DNA of 64,000 nt, taken from assembly GCA_946965045.2 (NCBI GenBank), contig OX337241.1, positions 2,723,744-2,787,743 on the forward strand, read 5' to 3'. Source of the stretch: Epithemia pelagica (Eukaryota; Bacillariophyta; Bacillariophyceae; Surirellales; Surirellaceae). This document shows, in pieces, positions 62,107 through 64,000 of the stretch (position 1 is the first letter of the stretch; each line of letters begins with the position of its first letter). The translations under genes and the position numbers were made by a program. The notes beneath the pieces are model-generated. The model made no database searches and was not told the origin of the DNA. It saw only the letters and a program-made list of their open reading frames with translations.

Positions 62107-62700
62107 AAACCACGGTCCGTTGTCGAAGCGGTCCCTGCGTTGTGACGATAGATCTAGGGAAGGTTTTACTGCATAATAACAATGTATCACTGCAAGTATG
62201 TCTGTGTATTGTAGTCCCAGTGACTGTACGGACGAGGATGGACACAACCGGATTGGAACAGTCGGTAAACTAGAGCTAGGCCGGTACTGTTTTGGAATGT
62301 GGTGGGGAGGATTCTCTTTTGCCATGGCGGTTTGCTCACTCTCACCGGTTTGCGTCCTTTCCTCCTACCCTCCCACAATCACGTAATCGGCATGATTGTT
62401 CTTGGGCAAGATCTCGTACCTCAATGGGTGCTGCCAGTGCCAGGGGGGGGGGGGTGACATGTATTAAGTAGTCGCTTGTTGGGAGCGGGGTGTTTGGAGT
62501 TTCCACAGTTTGTGTGAGGGTGCCCCGCCGAGACACGACGGTCGTCCTGCGGGAACGCCGGGCTCTCTCTCTATAATAGATACGGGGTCAACGCGCCCAG
62601 CGCAACGTTCGTTCTTGGAAGTCTTTGCCCCGATGACGACGGCGAAGTGACAACCAAATTCCAAATCGTGCGAAGAAAAAAAAAGGTCTTGAGAAAGTGA
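62107..62700. other. Spacer with a G12 tract, left flank of the hAT element
   Basis: No gene. A run of 12 G lies at 62443-62454 and AGAGAGAGAG complement near 62563. Confidence 0.4.
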
Positions 62701-62724
62701 CAGGCAGTACCAAGGTTGCTACTA

Positions 62725-62757
62725 CGTCACGTCACGGGCCACAACCGTGACGTGACG
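62725..62757. repeat. Perfect 13-bp inverted repeat with 7-base loop
   Basis: CGTCACGTCACGG at 62725-62737 and its exact complement at 62745-62757, followed by further GTGACGGG/CCCGTCAC pairs up to 62813. Probable subterminal hairpin of the hAT element. Confidence 0.85.
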
Positions 62758-62914
62758 CCGTCAAATAGTGACGGGAATATGTTCCCGTCTGGTTTTTCCC
62801 GTCACTCCCGTCACCTTTGGGAAATTGATAAAGACAACATGGATGTATGATGGAAATAACATGTATTGACTAACTTGGTGCATGAATATAATATAGAATG
62901 GTCTCTGGTGTCTG

Positions 62915-64000
62915 CTAATGGTGTTTGAATGCTCCCATAATGGACGGAAGCTTCATTCCGTCTCTCCCGAGGATAAATTCTGCAAGCAAATACTTATCCC
63001 GCCTCACATAGTCTTTCCGACTAAAGTATCGCTTGTCCTCCTGAGCAAAGTTCTTAAGATTTTCACTGGGCAAAGGCTCCAATGTATCTGAGCGTGTCTC
63101 TGGTGGGTCTTCGTCGTATCCAGGCTGTAGTTGTTCTGTTGCAGCTGCAGCTGCCCGTTGCGCAGCACGACCAGCCCGAGTCGGAGAATGTTCCGTTCGT
63201 AGACGAGCTGCGTTCTCACGGGCCATTGCAGCAAAATCAACAACACTTCCAGCATCACTGTCACCATCCAATTCTTCTATGTCGATGGGATCATGCATTT
63301 CATTTTCATAGCCCGTACCGTCATTAGGATCCTCATCGTACAGGGATTCATCATCAGGAAACGACGACTGGATTGCATCTAACAATTGTTGCATCTCTGG
63401 TCCCAATTGTGTATCGCTTGTATTGGCATTCCCACTGGCATTATTGTTGTCATCCATATCTGTCACTGTCTCTGTAGTTTCTGTTGTAGTTCCAGTTCCA
63501 GTTCTAGTGTCTTGTTGTTGCGACGTTCTTGCCATGTTGATGGGCAGAAACTCGTCGTTGCTGTCATATTCTTCTTCATCATTATGCTGGCCGCCTGTGC
63601 TTCTCTCTACACGCTGCTCACTGCGTAGCTGTTCATTTGGTATTTCCTGGACATCCTCTTCTTCATTGTTGTTTGCTGCGCCTGCTGTTTTGTCACGATT
63701 CCCAGCAGCCTCTCCAGTACTCTCCTCTGTTGTCTTTGGGTACTCCGTCGTGGATACAATGCGATTACGATGTTGGTTAGTTGTTTTGAATCGCTTTTTC
63801 TTCTTTCCACCTCCATGGCCAGTAGTATCTGTGTCATCACTGCCATACACAACTTGCATGTCGTGCTTTATCAGCGTCGACTTCTCCATTTTAGCCTGTG
63901 AAAGTCGATTTCTGGACTTGGTATTGAAAAGAGCAAAGTCTTTGAAAAGACGCTCACATGAAGCACTCTGAACGGGAGCGCCCAAGATCCATGCGGCAAA
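62915..64000 (-). CDS. hAT transposase, C-terminal part with long acidic extension, truncated by window end
   Basis: The frame is open to the last base, reading FAAWILGAPVQSASCERLFK first. SASCERLFKDFALFNTKSRN followed by RLSQAKMEKSTLIKHDM is the conserved hAT dimerisation region (ER-F...K-RN-L). Unusually, about 310 residues follow the dimerisation motif: a basic stretch (GGGKKKKRFKTT), Thr-, Asp- and Glu-rich linkers, an acidic block (DPIDIEELDGDSDAGSVVDF) and a basic end (KRYFSRKDYVRRDKYLLAEF). Most hAT transposases end soon after dimerisation. The DDE catalytic core and zinc finger would be upstream of the window. Could be active or a domesticated derivative. Confidence 0.8.
   Translation of the reverse strand, partial: FAAWILGAPVQSASCERLFKDFALFNTKSRNRLSQAKMEKSTLIKHDMQVVYGSDDTDTTGHGGGKKKKRFKTTNQHRNRIVSTTEYPKTTEESTGEAAGNRDKTAGAANNNEEEDVQEIPNEQLRSEQRVERSTGGQHNDEEEYDSNDEFLPINMARTSQQQDTRTGTGTTTETTETVTDMDDNNNASGNANTSDTQLGPEMQQLLDAIQSSFPDDESLYDEDPNDGTGYENEMHDPIDIEELDGDSDAGSVVDFAAMARENAARLRTEHSPTRAGRAAQRAAAAATEQLQPGYDEDPPETRSDTLEPLPSENLKNFAQEDKRYFSRKDYVRRDKYLLAEFILGRDGMKLPSIMGAFKHH

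Larger units (their letters stand above)
62701..64000 (-). mobile_element. hAT-family DNA transposon, one end, running off the window
   Basis: Contains the C-terminal end of a hAT transposase on the minus strand. The outer end probably lies at 62701 (CAGGCAGTACCAAGG, a CAG-type hAT terminus) and is followed by many GTCAC/GTGAC motifs in the first 110 bp, like transposase-binding subterminal repeats. The opposite end and target duplication are outside the window, so the boundary is inferred. Confidence 0.6.

Overview
The window looks like nuclear DNA of a pennate diatom or a close relative. This is inferred from diatom-type Ty1/copia retroelements, long intergenic spacers, a short GT-AG intron, Lys/Pro-Thr-rich secreted membrane proteins carrying the RXL tripeptide typical of silica-associated proteins, and expanded kelch families. 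Genes lie on both strands and most are intronless. No rRNA, tRNA or CRISPR array was recognised.

Layout. 1-2.98 kb: 3' half of a copia element (RT-RNase H plus 3' LTR). 3.3-9.4 kb: a tandem duplication of a convergent two-gene unit, an unknown coiled-coil protein facing a PcfJ-like, possibly organelle-targeted protein; the plus-strand gene is broken in both copies. 9.5-15.5 kb: a decayed zone with two GT7 galactosyltransferase relics, a nuclease-like fragment, dispersed repeats and a foldback element. 16.0-24.6 kb: three consecutive plus-strand genes for type I membrane proteins (signal peptide, RXL, Lys-rich repeats, Pro/Thr-rich stalk, C-terminal TM, arginine cluster, short tail), which resemble silica-deposition-vesicle membrane proteins. 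25.7-27.3 kb: V-ATPase subunit B. 27.7-29.4 kb: an LRR protein.

30.9-56 kb: a kelch-gene neighbourhood. Four short six-bladed kelch genes, copied promoter modules and kelch relics surround a longer kelch-ankyrin gene that is split by a one-base frameshift. Much of it is a large inverted duplication (arms about 36.07-39.6 kb and 44.93-48.4 kb). Small hairpins made of kelch coding sequence lie at the inner edges of the arms. A complete, very young copia element (48670-53946, identical 280-bp LTRs, 5-bp target duplication) sits next to the right arm.

56-64 kb: a protein of unknown function divergent from a cPLA2/lysophospholipase-like gene with one intron, a putative membrane protein, and the end of a hAT transposon that runs off the window.

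The genes do not form an operon. The main functional theme is the possible silica-vesicle cluster beside a V-ATPase gene. The main structural theme is repeated duplication and inversion of kelch genes with their promoters.
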